Shown piece by piece: positions 17,768 through 26,586 of a stretch of 64,000 nt of DNA. Made by a program: the position numbers and the translations under genes. The notes under the pieces were generated by a model. It worked only from the letters and a program-made list of their open reading frames with translations. It had not been told where the DNA came from and ran no database searches. The first letter of the stretch is position 1, and each line of letters opens with the position of its first letter. Origin of the DNA: Brevibacterium sp. 239c (GTDB lineage Bacteria > Actinomycetota > Actinomycetes > Actinomycetales > Brevibacteriaceae); assembly GCF_900169365.1 (NCBI RefSeq), contig NZ_FXZH01000008.1, forward strand, positions 1 through 64,000, given 5' to 3'.

Positions 17768-18367
17768 GCACGCCTGGCCTCCTGCCTTCGCCGAATACTG
17801 GTCAAGTGTGAGGCCCAGTCAACTGAATATCGATTCTCCGACAACGGGTGCAACATGATTTCAGATTGTGGAATCGTCTCACCATTGCATAGTCCACTCC
17901 CCCGAAACTCCCCGCACGATTGATCCCCAGCACGGCCGATCCAGCGCACCTCCGGCACCGGTTCGCTGCTGGACGGAAAGTTTGCATCAGCATGTGCAGC
18001 ACGGATATCAGCTCCCCGTTCGACCCCATCTATGACCGCCCGCGAACAAGGCGCCGATCCGCAGTCGAGAAGCGGCGCAGGTCTTCGACTGCCTCCGTGC
18101 CGGTCGCTCCGTCGTCGTGGTCTGTCTCACCGGCGACGGTGCCCTCGACGTCGTAGCCCGGGGCGAAGGAGTCTCCGCACAGAGTTCCACAGCGCTACCC
18201 CCACGCCAGCGTCGGCACTCCGCCCCTCGACCACCGTTCACTGTCGCAAGTAGTTGTGCATTCAATGACTCAGCGGCCACTCGACCGCTTCCCTCCCCCA
18301 CACCGGTGAGTAGGAAATAGTCCGCTCGGCTGAGGCGGAGCACGTCGACGCCGAATAGATTTGAACC
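17768..18367. other. 600-nt intergenic region
   Basis: No intact gene seen. The frame at about 18042-18330 encodes RSREAAQVFDCLRAGRSVVV followed by CLTGDGALDVVARG, reminiscent of the N-terminal ATPase segment of large LuxR/MalT-type regulators, but it is short, lacks a start and breaks down into Pro/Arg-rich sequence. It is best read as a possible decayed gene fragment. The ABC gene start at 18368 lies downstream. Confidence 0.4.
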
Positions 18368-19255
18368 ATGATCACCTTGGACTCTATTTCGCGCAGCTTC
18401 GGCGACAAACAGGTTCTCCACGACCTGAGCTTCTCCATCGGCTCGGGTCGGATGACCGGGTTCGTCGGTTCGAACGGCTCCGGCAAGACGACGACCATGC
18501 GCATCATCCTCGGTGTGCTCGCCTCGGACTCCGGCCGCATCACCGTCGATGGCGAGCCCATCACTCCCGCACACCGCAGTGCGATCGGCTACATGCCAGA
18601 GGAGCGCGGCCTCTACCCGAAGATGCCGATCATCGATCAGCTTATCTACCTCGCCCGCTTCCACGGACTCAGCCGTCACTCCGCACGTCGCCGCGGACTT
18701 GAACTCCTCGAGCAGCTCGACCTCAATGGCGAACCCAGCGACAACCTCGAGGCCGTGAGCCTGGGCAACCAGCAGAAGGTGCAGATCGCCGCCGCGCTCA
18801 TCCACCGCCCGCGTGCCCTCGTCCTCGACGAGCCCTTCTCCGGTCTCGACCCGGTCGCCGTCGAACGCACCCTTGAGGTCCTCAAGGATTTCGCCGACAC
18901 CGGAGCTCCCGTCCTCTTCTCCAGCCATCAGCTCGACTTGGTCGAACGCCTTGTCGATGACCTCGTCATCATCGACGGCGGCCGGCTTGTTGCGGGCGGC
19001 ACCGCCGATGAGCTGCGCAGTCAGCGCAGCACCCCCGAGTGGATTCTGCAGACCGATGCGGATATGGGATGGGTGCGCGATATCCCCGAAATCACCGTCG
19101 TCGAATTCGACGGGAACTGGGTGCGCTTCGCCGCACCGAATCCGGATATCGCCGAGGCGGTCCTGCACCGTGCCATCGCCGTGTCCTCAGTGAAGTCCTT
19201 CACTCCCCACACCGTTGCCCTCAACCGACTCTTCCAGGAGGTCACGCAGGCATGA
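18368..19255 (+). CDS. ABC transporter ATP-binding protein (NatA-like)
   Basis: 295 residues: Walker A GSNGSGKTTT (about 37-46), a signature motif in the divergent form SLGNQQKVQIAAALIHRP, Walker B ALVLDEPFSGLDP and the switch histidine in LFSSHQLDLVERL. The C-terminal DUF4162-like extension (about 220-295) is typical of NatA-type exporters. The permease gene begins inside its stop codon. The Asn-Gln-Gln signature replaces the usual Ser-Gly-Gly-Gln and is common in this subgroup. Confidence 0.9.
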   Translation: MITLDSISRSFGDKQVLHDLSFSIGSGRMTGFVGSNGSGKTTTMRIILGVLASDSGRITVDGEPITPAHRSAIGYMPEERGLYPKMPIIDQLIYLARFHGLSRHSARRRGLELLEQLDLNGEPSDNLEAVSLGNQQKVQIAAALIHRPRALVLDEPFSGLDPVAVERTLEVLKDFADTGAPVLFSSHQLDLVERLVDDLVIIDGGRLVAGGTADELRSQRSTPEWILQTDADMGWVRDIPEITVVEFDGNWVRFAAPNPDIAEAVLHRAIAVSSVKSFTPHTVALNRLFQEVTQA

Positions 19256-20421
19256 GCATCCAACAGGATTCGAACTCTTCCGAAACGAGCACCCCCAAGA
19301 AGTCGGGACTGGCAACGACAGCGCAGACTCAACGTGCAAGCTTCACCACCGCCATCGGTCTCGTCATCGAACGCGAAATCATGGTGCGCATCAAGTCGAG
19401 GGCCTTCATGATCTCCACCTTGCTGAGCATCGTCCTCTTCGGCGCACTCGTGGCGGTATCGGGTTCGCTGCCTTCACTGTTCTCTTCCACGGACAAGGTG
19501 GCGGTCACCTCGGCGGGGGCGAAGGCAGTAGAGGGAATCGATGGGATCGAACTCGTCTCCGTCGACAGTGCGGATGAGGCGAAGGCACTGGTGACCTCCG
19601 AGGAGGTCGCGGCCGCGGTCGTCGACGACCCTGCGTCCCCTGTCGGCGTCACCGTCATCGCCGAACGCTCCGCACCCGAGTCGCTGACCGGCGAGCTCAG
19701 CCAGGTCCCGACTGTCGAGCTGCTCGACCCCGATGCCCCGGACCCGGGACTGACCTACATGATCGGGCTGGGCCTTGGGCTCGTCTTCTTCATGTCGGCG
19801 GTGACCTTCGGAACGACCATCGCCTCCTCTGTGGTGGAGGAGAAGCAGTCCCGGATCGTGGAGATCCTGCTCGCCTCCACCTCGGCGAAGGTGCTGATGT
19901 TCGGCAAGGTACTTGCGTGTTCCATCCTCGCCTTCGCACAGATCGGCCTGACCGCGCTCTCCGTCCTCGTCGGCGCCGCCATCAGCGGAAACGACCTGGT
20001 GCTCGGCAAGGTCACGGAGCCGATCGCCTGGTTCATCCCGCTCTTCATCGTCGGCTTCGTCATGATCGCCTCTCTCTACGCCGCGGCCGCATCGATGGTC
20101 TCTCGGACGGAAGATCTCGGCTCGACGAGCAGCCCGATCATGATGCTCATCTTCCTGCCCTATATGGCGGTCATCCTCTTCTCGTCCAACGAAACTGTGA
20201 TGGCGGTGATGTCCTACATTCCGTTCTCCGCAGCGGTTGCGGTCCCGATGCGAGTCTTCCTCGGCACGATCGAATGGTGGGAGCCGTTGGTCTCGCTGCT
20301 CATCCTCGCGGTGACCACGATCTTGGCTCTCCTGTTGGCGACCCGGATCTTCGAACGATCCATCCTGCAGTCGGGCCCGAAGGTGTCGTGGAAGCAAGCA
20401 CTGAGTCGTACGAAGAAGTGA
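19252..20421 (+). CDS. ABC-2 type transporter permease (NatB-like)
   Basis: 389 residues from the ATG at 19252, which overlaps the ATPase stop as ATGA. A hydrophilic 35-residue N-terminus is followed by one helix near residue 55, a large extracytoplasmic segment (about 75-165) and five or six clustered helices, the classic NatB/ABC2_membrane_3 topology. VVEEKQSRIVEILLASTSAKVLMFGKVL is the conserved coupling segment. Possible roles are Na+ or drug export; the substrate cannot be assigned. Confidence 0.88.
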   Translation: MSIQQDSNSSETSTPKKSGLATTAQTQRASFTTAIGLVIEREIMVRIKSRAFMISTLLSIVLFGALVAVSGSLPSLFSSTDKVAVTSAGAKAVEGIDGIELVSVDSADEAKALVTSEEVAAAVVDDPASPVGVTVIAERSAPESLTGELSQVPTVELLDPDAPDPGLTYMIGLGLGLVFFMSAVTFGTTIASSVVEEKQSRIVEILLASTSAKVLMFGKVLACSILAFAQIGLTALSVLVGAAISGNDLVLGKVTEPIAWFIPLFIVGFVMIASLYAAAASMVSRTEDLGSTSSPIMMLIFLPYMAVILFSSNETVMAVMSYIPFSAAVAVPMRVFLGTIEWWEPLVSLLILAVTTILALLLATRIFERSILQSGPKVSWKQALSRTKK

Positions 20422-20442
20422 ACCAGTCGAAGCGCTGAGTTT

Positions 20443-21048
20443 CTACAACCAGCCGTTGTCGCGGGCGATGCGCACGGCGTCGGCTCGGTTGCGGGCGGCG
20501 GTCTTGCCGATACCTGCCGACAGTCGATTGCGCACGGTGCCGGAGGAGATGAACAGCGCTGAGGCGATCTCGCCGACACTGCCACCGCCTGCTGCGGCAC
20601 GGAGGACCTCGGTCTCCCGCTCTGTCAGCGGCGAGCTCCCGTGAACGGTGGATTCGACGACGAGCTCGGGGTCGATGACCTGGAGGCCTGCCATCACTCG
20701 GCGGATCCCCTCGGCGAGGCGGTCGACCGGTGCGTCCTTGACCATGAATCCGCTCACGCCGACGTCGATCGCGCGTTTCACCCACCCCGGTCGCCCGTAG
20801 GTCGTGACGATGACGACCTTGACCTGGGGAAACTCTTCTGCCAGTACGGCTGCGACCTCAAGCCCGTCTGGGCTGGGCATATCGACGTCGAGCAGCGCTA
20901 CATCTGGTGGACGGCGACGAATCGCGGGCAGCACCTCATCACCTCGGGTGCATTGGGCGATCACCTCGAAGTCGGATTCCATTCCGAGCAGAGCGGCGAG
21001 CGCCTCCCGGACCATGGTCTGATCATCGGCGACGAGCAGCGTCGTCAT
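20443..21048 (-). CDS. LuxR-family response regulator (DesR/LiaR-like)
   Basis: 201 residues. Receiver with DDQ near the start, VALLDVDMPSPDG as phosphorylation motif, VTTYGRPGWVKRAIDVGVSGFMVKD, and a C-terminal LuxR DNA-binding domain LTERETEVLRAAAGGGSVGEIASALFISSGTVRNRLS. Its ATG overlaps the stop of the upstream kinase gene. It is the last gene of a four-gene minus-strand operon: ATPase, permease, kinase, regulator. Confidence 0.93.
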   Translation of the reverse strand: MTTLLVADDQTMVREALAALLGMESDFEVIAQCTRGDEVLPAIRRRPPDVALLDVDMPSPDGLEVAAVLAEEFPQVKVVIVTTYGRPGWVKRAIDVGVSGFMVKDAPVDRLAEGIRRVMAGLQVIDPELVVESTVHGSSPLTERETEVLRAAAGGGSVGEIASALFISSGTVRNRLSAGIGKTAARNRADAVRIARDNGWL

Positions 21049-22217
21049 GCGAGTGCCTCCTGCCGTTCGACGGTCAGGACGAATCCGTCGTCGGTCTTCT
21101 CAGTCGTGACCACGGCGCCCACAGACTTCGCCCGCTCGCTCAGGCCACGCAGACCGGAACCGGCACCCACCTCGGCGAGGTCGGTGCGTTCGCCTGAGGA
21201 ATCGTTTCGGATCGTCAGCCGATCGGGTTCGATGGTGATCGTGCAGTGTCTGGCGTGGGAGTGGCGGAGAACATTGGTGCTGCCCTCGCGCACACTCCAA
21301 GCGAAGAGTTCACGCAGGTTCACATCGGCGTTGTCGACCGAAGTGGGCGCCTCGACCTCGATCTCAGCGGCGCGCAGCGCTCGGGAGGCTGCGACGAGCT
21401 CCTCTGCCAGGGAGATAGACCGCGTTCCCTGCACCGTGGTGCGCACATCGGCCAGGGCACCGCGCGCCAACTGCTCGATCTCGCTGATGTGCTTCGCCGC
21501 CTCGGGAGCTCCAGCGGCTTGCAGTTTCGTGGCCAACTGGGCTTTGAGTGCGATGACAGTCAAAGAATGGCCGAGGACGTCGTGGACGTCTCGGGACACC
21601 CGCAGCCGTTCGGCCTCGTGTTCAAGTCGGCGGTTCTCCTCCTCAGCCGCACGCGCCGCACGTGCTCGATCGCCGGCCATGATGGCCATGACCATTGCGA
21701 AGCTCGAGATCGAGATGCCGAAGGTGGCGGAGTAGTCGTGGGTCCAGCCGGGTACGAGACGCTGAGCCACCTCGGCGGCGATGAGCGTCAGGCAGGCCAC
21801 GATGATTCCCGGAACCACCCTCCGGACCACGACGACGAGGATGACCGAGACGTAGGCGAGGAACGACAGTCCCTCCTCACCGATGAGCTTCGTGACGATG
21901 AGGCCGATGCCGATCATCGCGACGAGGCAGAGGATGACCGGAAGGCGTCTGCGACCAACGGGGCCCCGTGATCCCCGCTGCCATGCGTTCGCAGCACCGG
22001 GGCCCGTGTCCCGGGACAGGTTACCGAGGCCGAGCCCGCTGACCCACATGGCCAGGTAGAACACCGCTGCGAAGAGGATCGTCAGGCCCACTCCCCAATA
22101 CCGGACGGCACCGGTCTGATTCCATGCCGCGGTCAGCGGGTAGACGAGGAAGACCATCCAGATGGCGGGGAAGAACCACCTGATGAAGGGAAGCCGCACT
22201 GGTGATTCTGAGGTCAC
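21045..22217 (-). CDS. Sensor histidine kinase (HisKA_3, DesK-like)
   Basis: 390 residues when started at the GTG at 22217; the frame is open much further upstream only as antisense of the permease gene. About five membrane helices (residues 10-190) are followed by a coiled region AARAAEEENRRLEHEAERLR, the phospho-acceptor RVSRDVHDVLGHSLTVIALKAQLA and an ATPase domain with FAWSVREGSTNVLRHSHARHC and GSGLRGLSERAKSVGA. It lies 31 nt downstream of the permease gene and overlaps the regulator gene by 4 nt. Confidence 0.9.
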   Translation of the reverse strand: MTSESPVRLPFIRWFFPAIWMVFLVYPLTAAWNQTGAVRYWGVGLTILFAAVFYLAMWVSGLGLGNLSRDTGPGAANAWQRGSRGPVGRRRLPVILCLVAMIGIGLIVTKLIGEEGLSFLAYVSVILVVVVRRVVPGIIVACLTLIAAEVAQRLVPGWTHDYSATFGISISSFAMVMAIMAGDRARAARAAEEENRRLEHEAERLRVSRDVHDVLGHSLTVIALKAQLATKLQAAGAPEAAKHISEIEQLARGALADVRTTVQGTRSISLAEELVAASRALRAAEIEVEAPTSVDNADVNLRELFAWSVREGSTNVLRHSHARHCTITIEPDRLTIRNDSSGERTDLAEVGAGSGLRGLSERAKSVGAVVTTEKTDDGFVLTVERQEALA

Positions 22218-22248
22218 TGCGGCTCCCCTCCTTCGCTGCTGATTTCCC

Positions 22249-23064
22249 TCACACCCTGGTGGTGTCTTTGCGCAGCGCCCAAGCCGAACCGGCGGTGAAG
22301 ACAGCCAACCACACGAGGATATTGACCACTGCCCACTGATCGTAACCCCCGCCGAGCGGTGCGCGGGCGATTTCTCCCGCCCCGTAGGCGGGAGTGAAGC
22401 GGGCGATCGTCTGCAGAGCGTGGGGCCACACGGCGAGGGGAACGAAGAGTCCGCCGATGAGGGAGAAGATGCCGAGGACCATGCTGGAGATCTGGATCGC
22501 GTTCTCGGCGGGCAGCAGATAGCCGAGCATGACGCCGAAGGCTGCAAACACTGAAGACGTGAGGACGACGAGGAGGCCGCAGGCGACCACGGTGCCCAGA
22601 GGCGCGTGGACTCCGGTGATCGCGGTGAGCCCGAAGACGACGATGACGGACACAGCACCCAGGACCATCGAGACGAGCACCTTGGTGAGGATGTAGGTCG
22701 CTGGATGCAACGGGGTCAGTGCCAATTGGCGGCTCCAGCCCAATGCCCGTTCCACGGCTACCTGGGCGCCGCCGGTGGTTGTGGCCACCATCGCACCGTA
22801 GGTCGCCAGGGACACGGAGATGTAGAGGGCCGCGTCCGTGTTGCCCAGCATCTGACCGCGGTTGGTCAGTCCGAAGATGAGGTAGAAGACCGCGGGCATG
22901 ATCATAGTGAAGATGAGGGTGCGTCGGTTGCGCAGCTTGCGCAGAAGCTCGAGCCGCACCAGTGTCGAGGAGAATCCGCCCAGTCGCGGTGGTCTGCGTG
23001 CGTCAAGAGATTCGAGGAATTCCGTCGCCGAGGCAGTCGCCGGGTTAGCTCTCGAGGTGGTCAT
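22249..23064 (-). CDS. ABC-2 type transporter permease
   Basis: 271 residues from ATG 23064, one base after the stop of the ATPase gene. About six transmembrane helices in the ABC2_membrane arrangement; LVRLELLRKLRNRRTLIFTMIMPAVFYLIFG at the N-terminus is typical of DrrB/YvfS-type permeases. With the ATPase it should form an exporter, probably of drugs or lipids, that is sensed or controlled by the adjoining two-component system. Confidence 0.9.
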   Translation of the reverse strand: MTTSRANPATASATEFLESLDARRPPRLGGFSSTLVRLELLRKLRNRRTLIFTMIMPAVFYLIFGLTNRGQMLGNTDAALYISVSLATYGAMVATTTGGAQVAVERALGWSRQLALTPLHPATYILTKVLVSMVLGAVSVIVVFGLTAITGVHAPLGTVVACGLLVVLTSSVFAAFGVMLGYLLPAENAIQISSMVLGIFSLIGGLFVPLAVWPHALQTIARFTPAYGAGEIARAPLGGGYDQWAVVNILVWLAVFTAGSAWALRKDTTRV

Positions 23065-23065
23065 G

Positions 23066-24070
23066 TCATGCCCCTTTCGAGGTCGGAGTGCCGTTCGATG
23101 TGGGCCCGTTCGGGGTGGGTCCGTTGCTTGAGGTGAGGCTGATGAAGGCGTCTTCGAGCGAGTGGGAGGTGATCTCCAGTTCGGTGCAGGCATGGTCGAA
23201 CATTGTGCGTGCGGCGGAATCCGAGTCCGTAGTTCGCATCTTCAGACGCCGGCCCTGCACATCGACGGATTCGACTCCGGCCAGGCCACGAAGCAACGTG
23301 ATGAGGTCATCCGCACCCGAAGCGGGAAGAGTGGCGCTGACCGTCTTTGCCGAGGCCATGGCCCGGATCTCATGAGCGGGACCATCGGCGACGATGCGAC
23401 CGCTCGAGACGAGGATGACTCTGTCTGCGAATTCGTCGGCTTCTTCGAGGTAGTGGGTGGCGAAGAGGATCGTCTTCCCGTGCAGGGCGTCGGCGCGCAT
23501 CTCGTGCCAGAAATCTCGGCGCCCGGTGACGTCCATGCCTGTGGTGGGTTCGTCGAGGACGATCAGAGCAGGGTCCGGCAGGAGAGCCATGGCGAAGCGC
23601 AGCCTCTGCTTCTGCCCGCCCGAGCACTTCTTGACGACAGAGTTCGCGATGCCGCTGATGCCGGCCCGCTTGAGGACGACATCGACGTCGAGTGAGGAGG
23701 CGAAGACCGCCGAGGTGTATTCCACCGTTTCGCGCACCGTGAGGTCATCGAGGAGCCCCCCTGTCTGCATCACCGAGCTGACCAGTCCACGACTGACTGC
23801 TCGCCGGGGTGGCATGCCGAAGATCTCAACCGATCCCTCATCGGGTCGGGAGAGCCCGAGGAGCATATCGACGGTCGTGGTCTTGCCTGCGCCGTTGGGG
23901 CCGAGGAAGGCCACGACCTCACCAGGCCGGATGCGCAGGTCGATGTCGTCGACGGCCTTGAGGTCGCCGAAGCTCTTCGTCAGATGGTCAAGGGTCACAG
24001 CCGGAGGCATGGCTGCCTGCTCGGTTCGCCTGGGTGGATTGGTCGTCTCATTAGTCGTCTGTGTACTCAT
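23066..24070 (-). CDS. ABC transporter ATP-binding protein (DrrA-like)
   Basis: 334 residues. Walker A GPNGAGKTTT, signature VVKKCSGGQKQRLRFAMALL, Walker B LIVLDEPTTGMD and H-loop LFATHYLEEAD. The ending NGPTPNGPTSNGTPTSKGA is a short Asn/Gly/Pro/Thr repeat tail with no known role. The gene heads the minus-strand operon; the 140-nt gap to the GNAT gene holds both divergent promoters. Confidence 0.92.
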   Translation of the reverse strand: MSTQTTNETTNPPRRTEQAAMPPAVTLDHLTKSFGDLKAVDDIDLRIRPGEVVAFLGPNGAGKTTTVDMLLGLSRPDEGSVEIFGMPPRRAVSRGLVSSVMQTGGLLDDLTVRETVEYTSAVFASSLDVDVVLKRAGISGIANSVVKKCSGGQKQRLRFAMALLPDPALIVLDEPTTGMDVTGRRDFWHEMRADALHGKTILFATHYLEEADEFADRVILVSSGRIVADGPAHEIRAMASAKTVSATLPASGADDLITLLRGLAGVESVDVQGRRLKMRTTDSDSAARTMFDHACTELEITSHSLEDAFISLTSSNGPTPNGPTSNGTPTSKGA

Positions 24071-24212
24071 GACTTCAGATTAGGAAGATACGGGCGCGGC
24101 TGATGATGCCATTTGTCACCGATATTCGAGGTTGTAACTCTCCTTCTCAACAGGACGGAACAGCTGGCTCCACCCCTTGCGCACATCCGGGTCTCGTGAT
24201 TGCGTTATCCAT

Positions 24213-24794
24213 ATGAATCCGCAGGAGCCGTCTCTGCCGTTGACCACCGATCGACTCATTCTGCGTGCCTATCGAGAATCCGATGCCGAGGCTCTGCTGC
24301 CCATGTACTCTCGTGAGGATGTCGCGCGATTCCTCCTCTGCGATCCCTGGACCGCCGAGGAGTCACGGACCGAGATCTCCAAGCGCATTCCGAAGACCGG
24401 TTTGAGCACCGAGTCACGTGCGCTCTCGCTGGTCATTGAGACCAAGGATGGCCTCGACGATATCGAAGGATCTATCATCATCGGCGACCTCGGAATCTGG
24501 CTCAACGGCGAATCGTCAGAGAAGGCCGAGATTGGTTGGGTCCTCAATCCGGCGGCCGGTGGCCATGGCTTCGCCTCGGAAGCGGCCACTGCCGTGCTCA
24601 ATATCGCCTTCGACCACTACCGACTCAATCGGGTCGTTGCACAGATGGATGCCCGGAACACCGCCTCGGCGAGGCTGGCCAAGCGAATCGGCATGCGGCA
24701 GGAGGCGCACCTGCGCCAGGACTGGTGGTCAAAAGGCGAGTGGACGGACACCCTCGTCTACGGAATTCTGCACAGCGACCGGCAGCAGGCCTGA
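24213..24794 (+). CDS. GNAT family N-acetyltransferase (RimJ/RimL-like)
   Basis: 193 residues from ATG 24213. LTTDRLILRAYRESDAEALLPMYSREDVARFL is the typical start of the RimJ/RimL group; NPAAGGHGFASEAATAVLNIAFDHYRLNRVVAQMDARNTASARLAKRIGM carries the acetyl-CoA binding loop and the conserved Asn-x-x-Ser/Ala motif. An ATG at 24177 would add 12 residues that are not family-like. The substrate is unknown. Confidence 0.9.
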   Translation: MNPQEPSLPLTTDRLILRAYRESDAEALLPMYSREDVARFLLCDPWTAEESRTEISKRIPKTGLSTESRALSLVIETKDGLDDIEGSIIIGDLGIWLNGESSEKAEIGWVLNPAAGGHGFASEAATAVLNIAFDHYRLNRVVAQMDARNTASARLAKRIGMRQEAHLRQDWWSKGEWTDTLVYGILHSDRQQA

Positions 24795-24829
24795 GCTTCA
24801 GAGAGCGTGCGTGTCTGACCGTGTGCGTC

Positions 24830-25564
24830 CTACGGCGTCCGCCGACGCAGAGTCAGCGAACCGACGATGATGGCACCGGTGACCCAGCAGCCGATGAAGA
24901 GGATGCGCAGCCAGATGTACGCGGCATCCTCGTTGCCCGTCGACACCGCCGTCAGCGCATCGATCGCATGGGAGAGCGGCATCCAGTCACCGATCGCCTC
25001 GAGCACACCTGGCAGCTGATCGCGAGGCAGGAAGATTCCGCCGAGCAGAATCTGTGGGAAGACGAAGACCGGCATGAATTGCACAACCTGGAACTCGGTG
25101 CGAGCAAAGGCACTGGCGAGCAGTCCCAAAGCCGTACCGAGGAGGGCATCAGCGATGGCGACGGCGAAGAGCAGGAGCACCGACTCCTCTATCTTGAGTC
25201 CGCAGACCCACGTGGCATAGCCCACCGCGATCGCAGTCTGGACGACGGCGAGAAGCCCGAACGCCAGCGTGTAGCCGAGGATGACATCGCCACGACCCAT
25301 CGGCATCGACAGCAGTCTCTCGAGCGTTCCGCTGCGACGTTCGCGCAGAGTGGCGATGCTCGCGACGAGGAACATGACGATGAAGGGGAAGAGCGCAAGC
25401 ATCGCGGGTCCGATTCGATCGAAGACCTGAGTCTCGTCGAAGATCCATGCCACAAGCCCGATGAGGAGGCTGGGCACGACAAGCAGCAGTGCAATCGTGC
25501 GCGGGTCATTGCGGATCTGCAGGAGGACGCGGCCCGCTGTGGCCATCGTTCGCATCGGACTCAC
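24830..25564 (-). CDS. ABC-2 type transporter permease
   Basis: 244 residues with about six transmembrane helices. RERRSGTLERLLSMPMGRGDVILGYTLAFGLLAVVQTAIAVGYA is the conserved ABC-2 motif, and GGIFLPRDQLPGVLEAIGDWMPLSHAIDAL the family C-terminal signature. The start overlaps the stop of the ATPase gene by 4 nt. Confidence 0.92.
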   Translation of the reverse strand: MSPMRTMATAGRVLLQIRNDPRTIALLLVVPSLLIGLVAWIFDETQVFDRIGPAMLALFPFIVMFLVASIATLRERRSGTLERLLSMPMGRGDVILGYTLAFGLLAVVQTAIAVGYATWVCGLKIEESVLLLFAVAIADALLGTALGLLASAFARTEFQVVQFMPVFVFPQILLGGIFLPRDQLPGVLEAIGDWMPLSHAIDALTAVSTGNEDAAYIWLRILFIGCWVTGAIIVGSLTLRRRTP

Positions 25565-26403
25565 TGCGCACGCCTCGTACGCCCCTTGCCGGGCATCGCC
25601 CCCGAGCCGGAGGTCAGAATCGTCCGCGCTCCGGCCCTCGCCTTCCGCCCTGCTCTCTTTCCAGTCCGCTTCCGTGGGAACGACGACCCGGTGGAATCGG
25701 ACGTGATGATGGAGAGGAAGGCCTCCTCCGCGGTCGCCGCCCCTGTGGTCTCCAGCAGTTCGCTCGGTGTCGTGTCCGCGATCACCTGCCCCTCACGCAT
25801 GAGAAGCAGCCGATCACACCGCGTGGCCTCGTCCATGACGTGGCTCGAGACCAACAACGTCGTTCCCTCGTCGGCGAGGCTGCGGAAGATGTTCCAGAGA
25901 TCAGACCTCAGCACGGGATCGAGGCCGACCGTCGGCTCGTCGAGGACGAGCACATCGGGAGACCCGAGCATCGCGGCCGCCAACGACACTCGATTCGCCT
26001 GACCACCCGACAGCGTTCTGGCCAGTTGATCGGCCTGCCCGCCGAGGTCGGTGCGGTCGATGACCCGATCGACATCGGACTTCGGTGCCCCCTGGCCGCG
26101 TGCGAAGTAGCGCAGGTTCTGCCGTACCGAGAGATCTTCGTAGATGCTTGCCAGCTGCGTCATATAGCCGACCCGGTGCCGCAGAGATGCCGTTCCCGCA
26201 GGCTGTCCCAGCACGCTGACCGTGCCGCCTTTGACCGCCTGGACGCCGACGATCGCCCGCATGAGCGTCGTCTTCCCGCTGCCGCTGGGACCCAGCAGGC
26301 CAACGATCGCGCTGCGCGGGACATCAAGGTCGAGCCCGTCGATCACGATGCTGGAACCTCGGCGGATCCGCAGACTTCGCGTCTGGATCGCAATGTTTGT
26401 CAT
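25561..26403 (-). CDS. ABC transporter ATP-binding protein
   Basis: 280 residues from the ATG at 26403. Walker A GPSGSGKTTL, signature LARTLSGGQANRVSLAAAML, Walker B VLVLDEPTVGLDP and H-loop LVSSHVMDEATRC. The C-terminal 40 residues are Arg/Lys/Gly-rich and unusual for the family. It works with the permease gene it overlaps. The frame is open upstream to 26748, but that stretch is the promoter region shared with the divergent aminotransferase. Confidence 0.9.
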   Translation of the reverse strand: MTNIAIQTRSLRIRRGSSIVIDGLDLDVPRSAIVGLLGPSGSGKTTLMRAIVGVQAVKGGTVSVLGQPAGTASLRHRVGYMTQLASIYEDLSVRQNLRYFARGQGAPKSDVDRVIDRTDLGGQADQLARTLSGGQANRVSLAAAMLGSPDVLVLDEPTVGLDPVLRSDLWNIFRSLADEGTTLLVSSHVMDEATRCDRLLLMREGQVIADTTPSELLETTGAATAEEAFLSIITSDSTGSSFPRKRTGKRAGRKARAGARTILTSGSGAMPGKGRTRRAQ

Positions 26404-26586
26404 ACTGCGAATCAGACCCCCGATGATCGGACACGTCAAGTGACTTAGCCTGCCAAAGGTCTGCACATCGGTCCGCAGTCCCGGGCAAAGGTTCACGAAA
26501 CGGGCCTCTGATTGGTCAGAACCACCTCGGCGAGGGTCATAACGTGGAGATAGCAAACGTCGTATCGAAAGGTTCTCACGGTTCCC

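Noticed and set aside
18008..19168. 386-codon frame antisense to the ABC ATPase
   Set aside because: It mirrors the codon bias of the real gene and has no recognisable motif.
24536..26002. 488-codon plus-strand frame
   Set aside because: It overlaps the GNAT and two ABC genes, which have clear motifs; its translation is Arg/His/Glu-rich shadow sequence.
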